The position numbers were made by a program, and so were the translations under genes. Positions 1 to 9,454 of a stretch of DNA of 64,000 bases are shown here, piece after piece (the first letter of the stretch is position 1; the number at the start of each line of letters is the position of its first letter). This DNA comes from Verrucomicrobiaceae bacterium UBA7681 (GTDB lineage: Bacteria > Verrucomicrobiota > Verrucomicrobiia > Verrucomicrobiales > Verrucomicrobiaceae). The notes under the pieces were generated by a model, which worked only from the letters and a program-made list of their open reading frames with translations, was not told the origin of the DNA and did not search any database. The stretch spans positions 355,156-419,155 of the forward strand of contig DLGZ01000048.1 of assembly GCA_002482965.1 (NCBI GenBank). Direction: 5' to 3'.

Positions 1-1184
1 AAGAAGTAGGAGCGCACATTTTCCGGAAATGACATGTCCTTGGCCCCGTCTGGAGTCGTGTGCGTCAGCGCCGCCACACGACCCGCCCCCCAATATTCAG
101 CAGCCGTGTTCGTGTAGAAAATCTTGGGCGGATGTTTCACCCGTGCGTTTTCCAAAACCCCTTCCGCATGACCGCTCGCAGGATCAACCTGGACCGTGTC
201 TGCAAAAGGATACGAAGCCGTGTAAAAGCCCGCCACAGCGCGTGGAGTTGACCAGCGCTGGTTCAGCACCAGACGACCTGCACCAGCCACATGCGCCATC
301 ACACCGTCCAACGTCTGGCGGCCCTGCTCATCGGTATTGAAACCGAGATAAACAAAGTCGCGCAAAAAGCGTCCGCACTGCGAGGAGCCAAACGCATACG
401 CATGTTTAACCGGTGCCAGTGAGCCTGCGTCATGCTTCAGCCAGGCCACCGCATCGCGGATGGCCGCATAGCCGAGCCCGGCTAGCGGTGGAGCTTCAGC
501 CAGATAGAAAATTTCATAGGTTTTCCCTGGCTCAAACCCACCCTCCAAATGGAGTCGATTGCCCTTCAAGCTCCATGATTTTCGCGGAACCTCAGCCCCG
601 CCGGGATAGGCCATGCGCGGCCTCACGATCAACCGGCTCTCCAGACCATCCACGTCCACCGGCGGGTAAGACGTCAAATCTGTGAGCGTTTGGTCATCCG
701 CTGGTTTATCCGGTGTGAAGGTGGCGCTCACCACGCCACGAATCGCACTGCCATCCTTGTTTAGCGCCGATGGCACCTTGATGCTCATTTTGCCGGGCTG
801 CGCAGGCACATCAAACTCCCAGCCGACATTCAGCACTGTGAAACCATTCTTGACGACCCAATCGCTCACGTCAGCTTTGCCGCCTCGATTCGGAATCTCC
901 ACCCAGGCAGCGCCATTGCCGCGTGCTGCGTCCTTCGGCCTCAAGAGATTCATGTCCGAAGAAAAGCTGACCTTGCCTGCCGCATTGACCGGAGCCAGCC
1001 CAACATCAGCGATGATTGCATTGCCGGGCAAGGAGGGGGCGATTTCGAAATGCAGGCGACCGACGATCTGCTCATAGCCGGTCGTTCCCACATCCGAACG
1101 CTCTGAAACCTCGACTCGCACGACGGCGGCGCGAGTGGTGCAGGCAGCTAGAAGGAAAAGGAAAAGTCGCGGAAGCAAAGACAT
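1..1184 (-). CDS. Alpha/beta hydrolase domain protein (partial, runs off the left edge)
   Basis: Reading starts at the ATG whose complement is 1182-1184 and stays open to base 1 (about 394 codons), so the C-terminus lies outside the window. The N-terminus (MSLLPRLFLFLLAAC) is a short signal sequence with a lipobox-like LLAAC, so a secreted lipoprotein is likely. Further in are YEQIVGRLHFEI, NRGGKA and GLGYAAIRDAVAWLK. At about residue 265 the nucleophile-type motif AFGSSQCGRFLRDF appears, followed by FDGVMAHVAGAGR-like and KIFYTNTAAEYWG segments. This matches the large secreted 'alpha/beta hydrolase domain' esterase-like family, whose substrates are mostly unknown. It follows the GMC small-subunit gene by 75 bp on the same strand and is probably the distal end of that operon. 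The family call is firm; substrate is unknown. Confidence 0.85.
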   Translation of the reverse strand, partial: MSLLPRLFLFLLAACTTRAAVVRVEVSERSDVGTTGYEQIVGRLHFEIAPSLPGNAIIADVGLAPVNAAGKVSFSSDMNLLRPKDAARGNGAAWVEIPNRGGKADVSDWVVKNGFTVLNVGWEFDVPAQPGKMSIKVPSALNKDGSAIRGVVSATFTPDKPADDQTLTDLTSYPPVDVDGLESRLIVRPRMAYPGGAEVPRKSWSLKGNRLHLEGGFEPGKTYEIFYLAEAPPLAGLGYAAIRDAVAWLKHDAGSLAPVKHAYAFGSSQCGRFLRDFVYLGFNTDEQGRQTLDGVMAHVAGAGRLVLNQRWSTPRAVAGFYTASYPFADTVQVDPASGHAEGVLENARVKHPPKIFYTNTAAEYWGAGRVAALTHTTPDGAKDMSFPENVRSYF

Positions 1185-1259
1185 CGTTGTGATACAGCAC
1201 CGATTTCGGTTTTTTGTCAGCAACATCATCTCACAATCGTGGGGTGTATTCTCAAAAAG

Positions 1260-1904
1260 TCACGCGAGACCCACATGCTTCAGCGCTTCGATGGGAGGCC
1301 CTTCGAAGGTGCCCGAGGGAATGTTGCCGACGTAGCCGATGGCCTTCATGCCTTCAGGCGTGGTGTAGTAGCCGCCAGCGGTGAGGTCACGGAAGCGTTT
1401 GAAAAACGACACCTGCTTTTTGTATTCGGGCTGTGGCTTGGCGGCAGCGAGATCGCTGCAGATGGCGGTTTGGGGCTCAAGCGCGAGATCGGCGAAGGCT
1501 TTGCCAAAGCGGGTGTTTGCTTCCTGATCGATCCATTGCAGGCCTTCGAGCACGAGACGTCGATCTCCTGCCTGGGCAGGATAGGGCGAGCTGATCCATT
1601 CGTCGATGAAGTCAGGCACCCCGAGAGCCGAGGCGCTGGGTGAGGTTTCATCCGCAGGCATGATGACATCGCACAAGGCACGCGTCGTGCGGCGCTGGGG
1701 CTCCGTCAGCGTGAGCGGCCAGACATCGCCAGGCTTGTACACTTTCACCATGACAGGATCAGGCCCGTAGCCCTTGGCTTTGATGGGGCTGGTGTCAGCC
1801 GCGAAGAGATTCGGATCGCGCACGGCCATGGTCGCCGTGGCAGTGAGCATCCATTGCAGCGCCTTGCGGCGATCCATGCGTGGAAGGTCGTCGGGAGTGC
1901 TCAT
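1260..1904 (-). CDS. Gluconate 2-dehydrogenase subunit 3 family protein
   Basis: 214 aa from the ATG at 1904. A longer frame reaching 2057 lies inside the upstream GMC gene and is rejected, because the chosen ATG overlaps the GMC stop as TGATG and has AAAGGAA upstream. Residues about 10-35 (DRRKALQWMLTATATMA) look like a Tat-type signal. The body has the family's LTEPQRRTTRALCDVIMPAD segment and the C-terminal GGYYTTPEG / IGYVGN motif. In this family the small subunit is the Tat carrier and partner of a flavin dehydrogenase. The directly upstream GMC gene lacks its own signal, which fits co-export as a complex that passes electrons to cytochrome c. The sugar or polyol substrate cannot be read from the sequence. 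Confidence 0.88.
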   Translation of the reverse strand: MSTPDDLPRMDRRKALQWMLTATATMAVRDPNLFAADTSPIKAKGYGPDPVMVKVYKPGDVWPLTLTEPQRRTTRALCDVIMPADETSPSASALGVPDFIDEWISSPYPAQAGDRRLVLEGLQWIDQEANTRFGKAFADLALEPQTAICSDLAAAKPQPEYKKQVSFFKRFRDLTAGGYYTTPEGMKAIGYVGNIPSGTFEGPPIEALKHVGLA

Positions 1905-3715
1905 CAGATGTTTCCTTTCTTCATTTCGTCCATCAGGTGATCGGCCATGCGCCATGCCAGCGCCATGATCGTGAGCGTGGGGTTCTTGTCCGCCGTGCTG
2001 GCAAAGGGCGCACCATCGGCCATGAAGAGGTTCTTCACATCCCATGTCTGGCTCCATTGATTCGACACCGAGGACTCACGATCCGCGCCCATGATCGCAC
2101 CACCGACTTCATGGATGACCGTCCCTCCTTGCCTGAGTAATTTAGTCTTCTCTTTTTCGGTCCGCGCTGACACTTTGCCACCCATGGCTTCGAGCAGTTC
2201 GCGGATGTGCTGCTGCTGGTGCTGTGCCTGGTTGAGTTCGAAGTCCGTCCACTTCCAGTGAAAGCGCAGCACCGGGATGCCCCACTGATCCTTCAGTTCG
2301 GGATCAAGTTCGCAGAATGAGCCGTCATTCGGCAGCATGGTGCCCTGAGCGCCGAAGCCGAGATGACAGCCATAGTAGCGCCGCGCCTCCTCCTTGAGCT
2401 TCGGGCCAAACAAGACGCCTTCGTGACCCAGCCGGCTCTCGATGCCGTTCAGCACCGTCAGTGATGGCATCTGTCTGCCGCTGGTGAACTCCAGATGATA
2501 GCCGCCAGGGAAACCGAGTTCACCTTTGCCATTCTGCGCATGCATCGTCCACGGCACATAGGCATGCGGACCACCGGCACCGTCTTCATTGTGGATCGGC
2601 ATGCCCTCAAAGGCTGGAATGTGCGCGCTGAGACTGCTCGACACCGAATCGGTGATGTATTTACCCACCTTACCGCTGGAATTCGCGAGTCCTTGCGGGA
2701 AAGCATTCGACTTCGAGTTCAGTAACAGTCGCACCGACTCCTGTGAACTCGCGGCAAGCACCACAGCACGGCCTGTGGCATGCCCTTCGCTGCCGTCCAC
2801 CTTGTTGATGAAGGTGATGCCCGTGGCCCGACCCTGTTTGTCGAGCGTGACCTCACGCGCCATCGCATTCGGCAGGATGTCGAGATTCCCCGTGGCCAGC
2901 GCGGGCCGCAGATGCACCGTTTGCGAATCGTAGTTTGCCCGGATCGCGCAGCCGCGATGGCAGTCCGTCGCCCAAAAGCAGGGCGACCGCGTGCGCATGG
3001 AGTCCGCCAGAATGCTCTGCGCCTTCGCATTGCCCGGATGCAGCTTTGCCGGCAACGTGTCTGCATCCTGCGGTATCGTCAGCACCGCGCGATGAATCGA
3101 GGTCACATGCGCGCCGACCTTCTTGCCATGCTTCTGAGCATAGAGTTCTCCTACACGCAGCTTGGGCGCTGGTTGCAGCACGCCAGGTGATGAATTCGGT
3201 GAATTTTCCAATCCTTCGTTGGTGCCAAATACGCCGATCAGCATCTCCACCTTGTCGTAGTAAGGCGCGATGTCGTCATAGCCGATCGGCCAGTCAAAAC
3301 CGAGATCAAAGCGCATGCGCGGTTTGAAATCATAAGGCCCGTTCCGCAGGGTGATGCGACCCCAGTGGTTCGTACGTCCGCCCATCATGCGCTGCCGCCA
3401 CCAGCGGAACTGGTCTTCGGGCTCCTTGTTTGCATTCGTGTAGGGTTCGCCAGGAATGTCCCAGCCGCTGTTGATTGAGCAGTCGTGGAAGCCGTACTGC
3501 TTGTCCGGCGTCTTCTCACCACGCAGCGGTGCCTGGCTAGGCAGTTGCAACATCGCCACCTCGGACTGCACATCAAACGAGCGTCCCGCTTCAAGAATGA
3601 GCACCTTCAAGCCCTCCATCGTCAGCGTGTATGCCGTCTGCCCGCCCCCTGCTCCCGAACCAACGATGACAACGTCATAGGAATCCTGGAGTTTGTCGGC
3701 GGTGATGAGTGGCAT
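1904..3715 (-). CDS. GMC family FAD-dependent oxidoreductase (sugar dehydrogenase-type)
   Basis: 603 aa. The N-terminal Rossmann motif VVIVGSGAGGGQTAY (residues about 14-28) and the acidic end of strand 2 (LILEAG) bind FAD. The C-terminal GMC_oxred_C region carries HEVGGAIMGAD and then NPTLTIMALAWRMADHL, supplying the His/Asn pair expected at the active site. There is no signal peptide, so export probably relies on the Tat-bearing subunit encoded immediately downstream (1-nt overlap). Family members oxidise sugar or polyol hydroxyls and pass electrons to quinone or cytochrome c. The same operon supplies two CxxCH proteins, making a periplasmic electron-transfer module plausible. 40 bp separate it from the DUF1552 gene. 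Substrate unknown. Confidence 0.9.
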   Translation of the reverse strand: MPLITADKLQDSYDVVIVGSGAGGGQTAYTLTMEGLKVLILEAGRSFDVQSEVAMLQLPSQAPLRGEKTPDKQYGFHDCSINSGWDIPGEPYTNANKEPEDQFRWWRQRMMGGRTNHWGRITLRNGPYDFKPRMRFDLGFDWPIGYDDIAPYYDKVEMLIGVFGTNEGLENSPNSSPGVLQPAPKLRVGELYAQKHGKKVGAHVTSIHRAVLTIPQDADTLPAKLHPGNAKAQSILADSMRTRSPCFWATDCHRGCAIRANYDSQTVHLRPALATGNLDILPNAMAREVTLDKQGRATGITFINKVDGSEGHATGRAVVLAASSQESVRLLLNSKSNAFPQGLANSSGKVGKYITDSVSSSLSAHIPAFEGMPIHNEDGAGGPHAYVPWTMHAQNGKGELGFPGGYHLEFTSGRQMPSLTVLNGIESRLGHEGVLFGPKLKEEARRYYGCHLGFGAQGTMLPNDGSFCELDPELKDQWGIPVLRFHWKWTDFELNQAQHQQQHIRELLEAMGGKVSARTEKEKTKLLRQGGTVIHEVGGAIMGADRESSVSNQWSQTWDVKNLFMADGAPFASTADKNPTLTIMALAWRMADHLMDEMKKGNI

Positions 3716-3755
3716 AGGATGGAATCAGAACTGGGAAACGATGAACGTGTGATTT

Positions 3756-5087
3756 TCAAACCTCTTCCAGCATCATTTTCGCATCGCCAAAAATTTTCGG
3801 ATGCTGGCCCATCTTGTCCATCATGGACATGAAAAGGCGGCACATCTGGCGCTCGGGCTTGTCTTTGTAGTCGAGTGCTCGGCCACCCTGAAGCCGTCCG
3901 CCAGCACCGCCGAGAATGATGACGGGAAGCTGGTCGTTGTCGTGCTTGGCACCGGCCATCATGCTGGAGCAGTGCATGAGCATGGTGTTGTCCAGCAGCG
4001 TGCGCGGGCCTTCCTGAATGGCGTCCAGCTTGCGCGCAAGGTAGGCCAGCTGCTCCATAAAGAACTGGTTCACCTTCAGCCAGTCTTCTCCGTCGCTGTG
4101 CGAAAGCAGGTGGTGGATCATATAGTCGATGCCATGACCTGCCTGTTGGACACTCGGCAGATTGGGGAAACGCAGGGCACTGTGATCGTTGTTCAGTTTC
4201 AGGGTGGTAATGCGCGTGGTGTCGGTCTGAAAGCCGAGCACGAGAAGATCCATCATGAGACGGATATGCTCGCCAATGTCCTGCGGAATGCCATCAGCAG
4301 GACGTTTGATATTCGGTTTGTCGAGCGTGGGCCTCCAGCCCTGCAATTCACCGCGTTTGCCGGCGTTCTCGATGCGCTTCTCCACATCGCGCACGGAATC
4401 GAGATATTCGTCGAGCTTGCGCTGGTCATTGAGGCTGATCTCGCGCCGCAATTCCTGGGCATCTGCCAACACTGCATCCAGCACGCTCTTGTCAGCCGGT
4501 GACGCCTCATCCTTGAACAGACGATCAAAGGCCAGCGCCGGATAAAGCTCCAGCGGCGTCGGGGTCGTCGGTGAACTCCATGAAATGTGCGAACTGTAGA
4601 GCATGGAGTAATTTTTGTGCACCGACGGATTCGATTTCTCACACGCGAGCACGAGACTGGGCACCTTGGTGCTGCGGCCATAGGTCTGCGCCAGCACCTG
4701 ATCAAAACTCGTGCCCGAACGAATCTCGCCACCCGAAGCAATCGGCGCGCCCGAAAGCATGTTCCCCGTTTGCGACGAATGGATGTTCCCCTTCCGGGCC
4801 TCTTCATGGTACAGGCCGCGCACAAACAGCATCTTCTCCCGAAACTCATGCAAGGGCTGCAACACCTTGCCCAGTTCCATCGCCTTACCTTCCCCCTTGG
4901 CCCACCACTCCTTCGAATGAAAGCCGTTGCCGGAAAACGTCACGCATAGCCGCACAGGCGCTTCACTGGCCGGTTTGTCACGCTTCGGTTCATCGCCCCA
5001 GACATTGAAAGACTCCAGCCACGGCAGGGCCATGGAGACGCCTGTTCCGCGCAGGAAGGCGCGACGTGAAAAGCGGTGTGTGTTCAT
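3756..5087 (-). CDS. DUF1552 domain protein, Tat-exported
   Basis: 443 aa. The N-terminus SRRAFLRGTGVSMALPWLES is a Tat-type signal in the usual DUF1552 form. The body has the family features VTFSGNGFHSKEWW, FVRGLYHEEA, HSSQTGNMLSGA and the late MHCSSMMAGAKHDNDQLPVIILGG segment. DUF1552 proteins are PVC-enriched relatives of the DUF1501/sulfatase-like fold, almost always encoded beside a DUF1587/1592/1588/1585 cytochrome, as here (9-bp gap). The biochemical role is not established. Context suggests an exported partner of the neighbouring cytochrome in substrate oxidation or polysaccharide handling. Confidence 0.9.
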   Translation of the reverse strand: MNTHRFSRRAFLRGTGVSMALPWLESFNVWGDEPKRDKPASEAPVRLCVTFSGNGFHSKEWWAKGEGKAMELGKVLQPLHEFREKMLFVRGLYHEEARKGNIHSSQTGNMLSGAPIASGGEIRSGTSFDQVLAQTYGRSTKVPSLVLACEKSNPSVHKNYSMLYSSHISWSSPTTPTPLELYPALAFDRLFKDEASPADKSVLDAVLADAQELRREISLNDQRKLDEYLDSVRDVEKRIENAGKRGELQGWRPTLDKPNIKRPADGIPQDIGEHIRLMMDLLVLGFQTDTTRITTLKLNNDHSALRFPNLPSVQQAGHGIDYMIHHLLSHSDGEDWLKVNQFFMEQLAYLARKLDAIQEGPRTLLDNTMLMHCSSMMAGAKHDNDQLPVIILGGAGGRLQGGRALDYKDKPERQMCRLFMSMMDKMGQHPKIFGDAKMMLEEV

Positions 5088-5096
5088 GTGAATAAT

Positions 5097-8057
5097 TTAG
5101 TATTGAGCGATGGCATCTTTACCCCGCACTTCGCGAAACTGCGGACTTCTAACGATGAGTTCAATGAAAGTGCCGATGCGCTGATCACTCCGCACCATCG
5201 ACTCAATCAGCGGTCTGTCGGAGAGTTGCACGCTGCGCCCGAGCGCATAGCCGAGCAGCTTGCGACAGAACTGACGGAGGAAATCATCGCTGCGTTTATT
5301 GACGAGGTAATCGCGCAGATCATTAAGTCCATCGACGGATGTGCCGTCAGGAAGCACGGTTTTCGTGTCGGCTTTGCGGTCGCGACCGATGGCATCGAAA
5401 CCTTCCAGCGCGAAGCCAAAGGGATCAATGCGACGATGGCAACCCGCGCAGTTTTCATCGCGGCTGTGGCGCTCGATAAGCTGACGTTCACTGAGCTCTG
5501 CGGGCGCTTCTTCGGGCAAAATGGGCACGCCCTTGGGGGGAATGGGCAGCTTGTCACCGAGGATGACCTCACTAAGCCAGGTGCCACGCAGGATGGCGCT
5601 GGTGCGTGAGGCACCGGATTGTTTCGCCAGCGTCGCCGCAAAGCCGAGAATGCCACCCCGCCCTTTGGACTGAATGCCCTCGAAGCGCTGCCAGCCATCA
5701 CCTTGAACATCGAGCGCATAGTGCTGCGCGAGGTTGGCGTTGACGAAGGTGTGATCGGCGTTGAGCAGCGAGAGCGCGCTGCGGTCATTTTGAAACAGAT
5801 CAATGAAGAAACGAACCACCTCCTCCTGCATGTCGCCACGCAGGGAGATGAAGGTGGGGAAATGACGCTCGCTCTTTTCATCCAGCGTTTCGACATCGCG
5901 CACATGCAGCCACTGGCAGCCGAACTCCGTGGCGAGGCGGCGGATTTTATCGTCCTTCAGCATACGGCGGGCTTGCGCTGCGAGCACGACAGGATCATTC
6001 ATCTTCCCAACAGCCGCGATTTGCTGAAGACCCGCATCCGGGGTCGATGACCAAAGGAAGTAACTCAACCGGGTGGCGATCTCCTGGTCGTTCACCGGCG
6101 CAGACTTGATGCCTGGGCTGGCCTTTTCACCGCGATAGAGAAACGCCGGAGCCACCAGCACACGAGCGATCACCATGCGCACCGCAGCAGCATCCGGCAG
6201 TTCCTGTTTGCGCAGCTTCTGGTAAAGAGTGCGCAGTTCATTCTGCTCAGTGGCGCTCAGCGGATGACGCCAGGCACGCCCGGCAAAATCGATCGCCGCC
6301 TGTATATGCCCAGATTCGGCGGAGATCTGCTGCTGCTTGAACAGCTCGGCATCACGGTAAATCGGCTCACGCAGCGGCTCAAAGGCTTTGGGATCGGCGT
6401 CCTGAGTGGCGAACTGCCAGAGCTGCTCAAAGACATCGACCTGCTTCAGGGGGGCTTCACTGATGAAGCGCAGTTCGTCCCACAAGCGGTCAATTTCGGC
6501 ACTTTGCTCCTTGTTAAGCATCAACCGCTTCAACTGCTCATCTTCGCGATAAAACAGCGTAAGCGTCACCACCTCATCCGCAGGAACGATCTTGGTGTAG
6601 CAAAGCGCAGCGGGAAACAGCGCACGGAATTCTGCGATCTGGGCGGTGAGTTGCTTCCGCATGTCGCTGTCGTCTCCCACGAGGATCGGTGCGTCGAAGC
6701 TCAGCGGCTTTTCACCATCCGACCATGTGCCTTTTTTTCCGGGTTTGTTGATGATGACTTTGCTGGCAACAAGCGCAGAAGGTGTGGCGGATTTTGTGGT
6801 CAGCACACGTACTTGCACGGCCCCTTGGGAATCGGGATGCAGGCGCACATTGATGGCAAACTCGGCGTCTTTGCCAATGTCGACAGGCAGGACGGCTTCG
6901 TCACCGTTGATCGCGATTGGGTGGTCTTGCTGCCCCGCAGTGACAAGCCGGGCGTTTTCCCAAATGACGCTGGCCTGACCGATGGCGAATGAAGCCAAGT
7001 AAAGTTTGGTCGCGCCACTCGCGGGCAACTTGACCCGCAGCACCTCGCTAGCCGTCAGCGGCAGCACCGGCACCTGCCAGGACTTAGGCCCGTTGAGCTT
7101 GCCAATATGCCCGATGCTGCTGAAGCGCCACAGCGCCTTCTGCCACTGTGTGATGGTTTCAGTCATCTGCGCCGCTGATGCACCCGCACGCCACTGCTGA
7201 CGCACGAGGTCGAGAATGGCATTGGGCTCGGTTCCTTCCAGTGCTATGCGAAGTTTGCCGAGGTATTTGGGATTCAGCTTCGCAGCCATTTGATCATCCC
7301 GTGTCGCCGCGAGGTATTGCTCCAGGGGCAGGGTGCCGCTGTCACCTGTATCAAGATTGATGCCCTGCGCTTCCACCTTCGAACCACTGCCTGAGGCGGA
7401 AAACTGCGCATAAAATGCGCGGATTTTCGCCAGCGCCTCGTCCGTCCAGTCGCGCTGCGAAGTGCGTGAAGAAAAGTGAAATCCTTCCGGTGTCAAAACC
7501 GCGTGACTGGCGATGTCCTTCGCCGCGTCAAGATACTTGCTCAGCAACGCAGGCGACATGACGAGCGCCGCCCCCGCATTGGTAAATCCTTCGCCTGCCG
7601 CGCCATCCACGGGAAACTCCTTCGCGGGATCAAGCGACTCCACACCGGTCAAATCACGAAGTGTGTAGGTATACTCCATGTTCGAAAGGCGGCGCAGCAC
7701 CACGGGGCCGGGATCGCCAGCGCTCGCCAGAGCCACTTCCTCCAGCCGATCCTGCACCCATTTTATCAGCAGCTTTTTCTGTTCCGCAGAAAACTGCGGC
7801 TCTTTCTTCGGCGGCATCTCGCCCATGTGCATCTGCTCCAGCACGCCTTCCCAGATCATCGGCTCCCGCTTGATGTCGGCGACGGAAGTGAACCGCTCCA
7901 GATCAAGATCCCCCTTCTGCTTCTTCGTTGAGTGGCACGAATTGCACCGCTCCTTTAGCAACGGCAGGATCGAGGTTTGAAAGTCGTCTGCACCAAATGC
8001 AACACCTTGAAGAACCATGCATGACGCGACGGCTCGAATTGAACTGAAAAACTTCAT
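5097..8057 (-). CDS. DUF1592 multidomain secreted cytochrome (PSCyt1-DUF1587-1595-1592-1588-1585)
   Basis: 986 aa with an N-terminal signal peptide (residues about 1-22). An N-terminal planctomycete-type cytochrome domain has haem motif CNSCH at about residues 38-42. Then come DUF1587 (LRRLSNMEYTYTLRDLTG), a long middle part, DUF1595/1592 (RLSYFLWSSTPD) and DUF1588, which carries a second haem motif in DENCAGCHRRIDPFGFALEG, and DUF1585 at the C-terminus. This order is the standard architecture of the family. It overlaps the upstream DUF1501 gene by 4 bp and pairs with the DUF1552 gene downstream. It is a probable extracytoplasmic electron-transfer protein; no enzyme activity can be assigned. 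Confidence 0.9.
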   Translation of the reverse strand: MKFFSSIRAVASCMVLQGVAFGADDFQTSILPLLKERCNSCHSTKKQKGDLDLERFTSVADIKREPMIWEGVLEQMHMGEMPPKKEPQFSAEQKKLLIKWVQDRLEEVALASAGDPGPVVLRRLSNMEYTYTLRDLTGVESLDPAKEFPVDGAAGEGFTNAGAALVMSPALLSKYLDAAKDIASHAVLTPEGFHFSSRTSQRDWTDEALAKIRAFYAQFSASGSGSKVEAQGINLDTGDSGTLPLEQYLAATRDDQMAAKLNPKYLGKLRIALEGTEPNAILDLVRQQWRAGASAAQMTETITQWQKALWRFSSIGHIGKLNGPKSWQVPVLPLTASEVLRVKLPASGATKLYLASFAIGQASVIWENARLVTAGQQDHPIAINGDEAVLPVDIGKDAEFAINVRLHPDSQGAVQVRVLTTKSATPSALVASKVIINKPGKKGTWSDGEKPLSFDAPILVGDDSDMRKQLTAQIAEFRALFPAALCYTKIVPADEVVTLTLFYREDEQLKRLMLNKEQSAEIDRLWDELRFISEAPLKQVDVFEQLWQFATQDADPKAFEPLREPIYRDAELFKQQQISAESGHIQAAIDFAGRAWRHPLSATEQNELRTLYQKLRKQELPDAAAVRMVIARVLVAPAFLYRGEKASPGIKSAPVNDQEIATRLSYFLWSSTPDAGLQQIAAVGKMNDPVVLAAQARRMLKDDKIRRLATEFGCQWLHVRDVETLDEKSERHFPTFISLRGDMQEEVVRFFIDLFQNDRSALSLLNADHTFVNANLAQHYALDVQGDGWQRFEGIQSKGRGGILGFAATLAKQSGASRTSAILRGTWLSEVILGDKLPIPPKGVPILPEEAPAELSERQLIERHSRDENCAGCHRRIDPFGFALEGFDAIGRDRKADTKTVLPDGTSVDGLNDLRDYLVNKRSDDFLRQFCRKLLGYALGRSVQLSDRPLIESMVRSDQRIGTFIELIVRSPQFREVRGKDAIAQY

Positions 8058-9454
8058 GCCAAAATTTCCTTCACGACATTACCATACACATCCGTGAGCC
8101 GAAAATCGCGACCGAGATGCCGCCACGTCAGCTGTTCATGGTCAAGGCCGAGTTGATGCAAGATCGTGGAGTGAAGATCATGCAGATGAACTTTTCCGGA
8201 TACGGGCCGGAAACCAAAGTCGTCGGTCTCACCGAAGGTGAATCCGGGTTTCACGCCGCCGCCGGCCATCCAGGTGCAGAAGCTTTCAGGCTGGTGCTCA
8301 CGACCATGTTTTTCGATGGGCGAGGTGCCGCTGAGGTCCTGACTCCAGGGCGTGCGGCCGAACTCACCACTCCAGATGACGAGCGTGTCTTCGAGCAGGC
8401 CGCGTGATTTGAGATCTTTGATCAGCGCGGCGCAGGGCTGGTCGCTGGCGGCACAGCTTTTCGGCAGAGCGTCTCGGATGTTGCCATGATGATCCCAGCC
8501 ACCCATCGTGACCTGCACGAAGCGCACGCCCGCTTCGCTCATCTTGCGCGCGAGAAGGCAGGCACGGGCGTTTTTGTCGGTGTCTTTGCCGCCGACGCCG
8601 TAGAGCTGCTTCGTCGCCTCGGACTCATTTGAGATGTCCACAAGTTCGGGTGCCGTCATCTGCATGCGGAAGGCGGTCTCCATGCTCTCGATCATGCCTT
8701 CCATGCGGGCGTCGGTCCCCGTCTGGTCGAGCAGGCGTTTGTTCATGCGCTGCGTGAAGTCGATGCGCGCACGCTGGGCCTTCGCATCGCCGGAGACATC
8801 GGCGAGGTAGTCGATGGGGGATTGTTTGTCGCTGGATGGAATAATGACTTTCGTGCCCTGATGAGCAGCAGGTAAAAACGACGAACCATAGAGTCGGGTG
8901 TCGCTGTCAGGATGAATCGAGATGAAACTCGGCAGGTTTTGATTCTCTGCACCGAGGCCGTAGCTGATCCATGAGCCTAGAGAGGGACGCACATCCGCCG
9001 TGACGCCGGTGTGAAACTGCAGCGCGGCAGGCTGATGCTGGTTGTTATCCGCATGCACGGCACGCAACAGGCAGATCTCATCCGCGATGCTGGCCGTGTG
9101 AGGCAGCAGATCGGAGATCATCATACCGGACTGCCCGCGAGGCTTTACTTCGCCGTGCGTGGCAAGCGCGAGGAACTTGTCCGTGCCGACCCGGAGCTCA
9201 TTGGTGTTGATCGGTGCGCTGACCTTCTGGCCGTGCATGCGCTTGATGTAGTCCTTCGGATCGAACAAATCTGGCTGCGAAGGTCCGCCGGACATAAACA
9301 GAAAGATCACGCGCTTCGCCTTGGCCGGAAAGCGTGGGGCTTTCACCGCAAGCGGACTCTGTGCGGCCTGAACGAGATCGTGCAAAGCGAGCGCACCGAA
9401 GCCGGTGGCGGTGCGCTGGAGCCATGAGCGGCGGGATATGAAGTTCGTATTCAT
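8054..9454 (-). CDS. DUF1501 domain protein, exported
   Basis: 466 aa. The N-terminus ISRRSWLQRTATGFGALALH is a Tat-type signal. Family hallmarks are VIFLFMSGGPSQPDLFDPK (residues about 48-66), LLRAVHADNNQHQPA, GVRFVQVTMGGWDHHG and LVIWSGEFGRTPWSQ, followed by a late LHDLHSTILHQLGLDHEQLTW. DUF1501 belongs to the alkaline phosphatase/sulfatase-like superfamily and is nearly always paired with a DUF1549/DUF1553 cytochrome in Planctomycetes and Verrucomicrobia. Here it overlaps that partner by 4 bp on one side and the DUF1592 gene by 4 bp on the other, so translational coupling is likely. Catalytic function is unproven for the family. Confidence 0.92.
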   Translation of the reverse strand: MNTNFISRRSWLQRTATGFGALALHDLVQAAQSPLAVKAPRFPAKAKRVIFLFMSGGPSQPDLFDPKDYIKRMHGQKVSAPINTNELRVGTDKFLALATHGEVKPRGQSGMMISDLLPHTASIADEICLLRAVHADNNQHQPAALQFHTGVTADVRPSLGSWISYGLGAENQNLPSFISIHPDSDTRLYGSSFLPAAHQGTKVIIPSSDKQSPIDYLADVSGDAKAQRARIDFTQRMNKRLLDQTGTDARMEGMIESMETAFRMQMTAPELVDISNESEATKQLYGVGGKDTDKNARACLLARKMSEAGVRFVQVTMGGWDHHGNIRDALPKSCAASDQPCAALIKDLKSRGLLEDTLVIWSGEFGRTPWSQDLSGTSPIEKHGREHQPESFCTWMAGGGVKPGFTFGETDDFGFRPVSGKVHLHDLHSTILHQLGLDHEQLTWRHLGRDFRLTDVYGNVVKEILA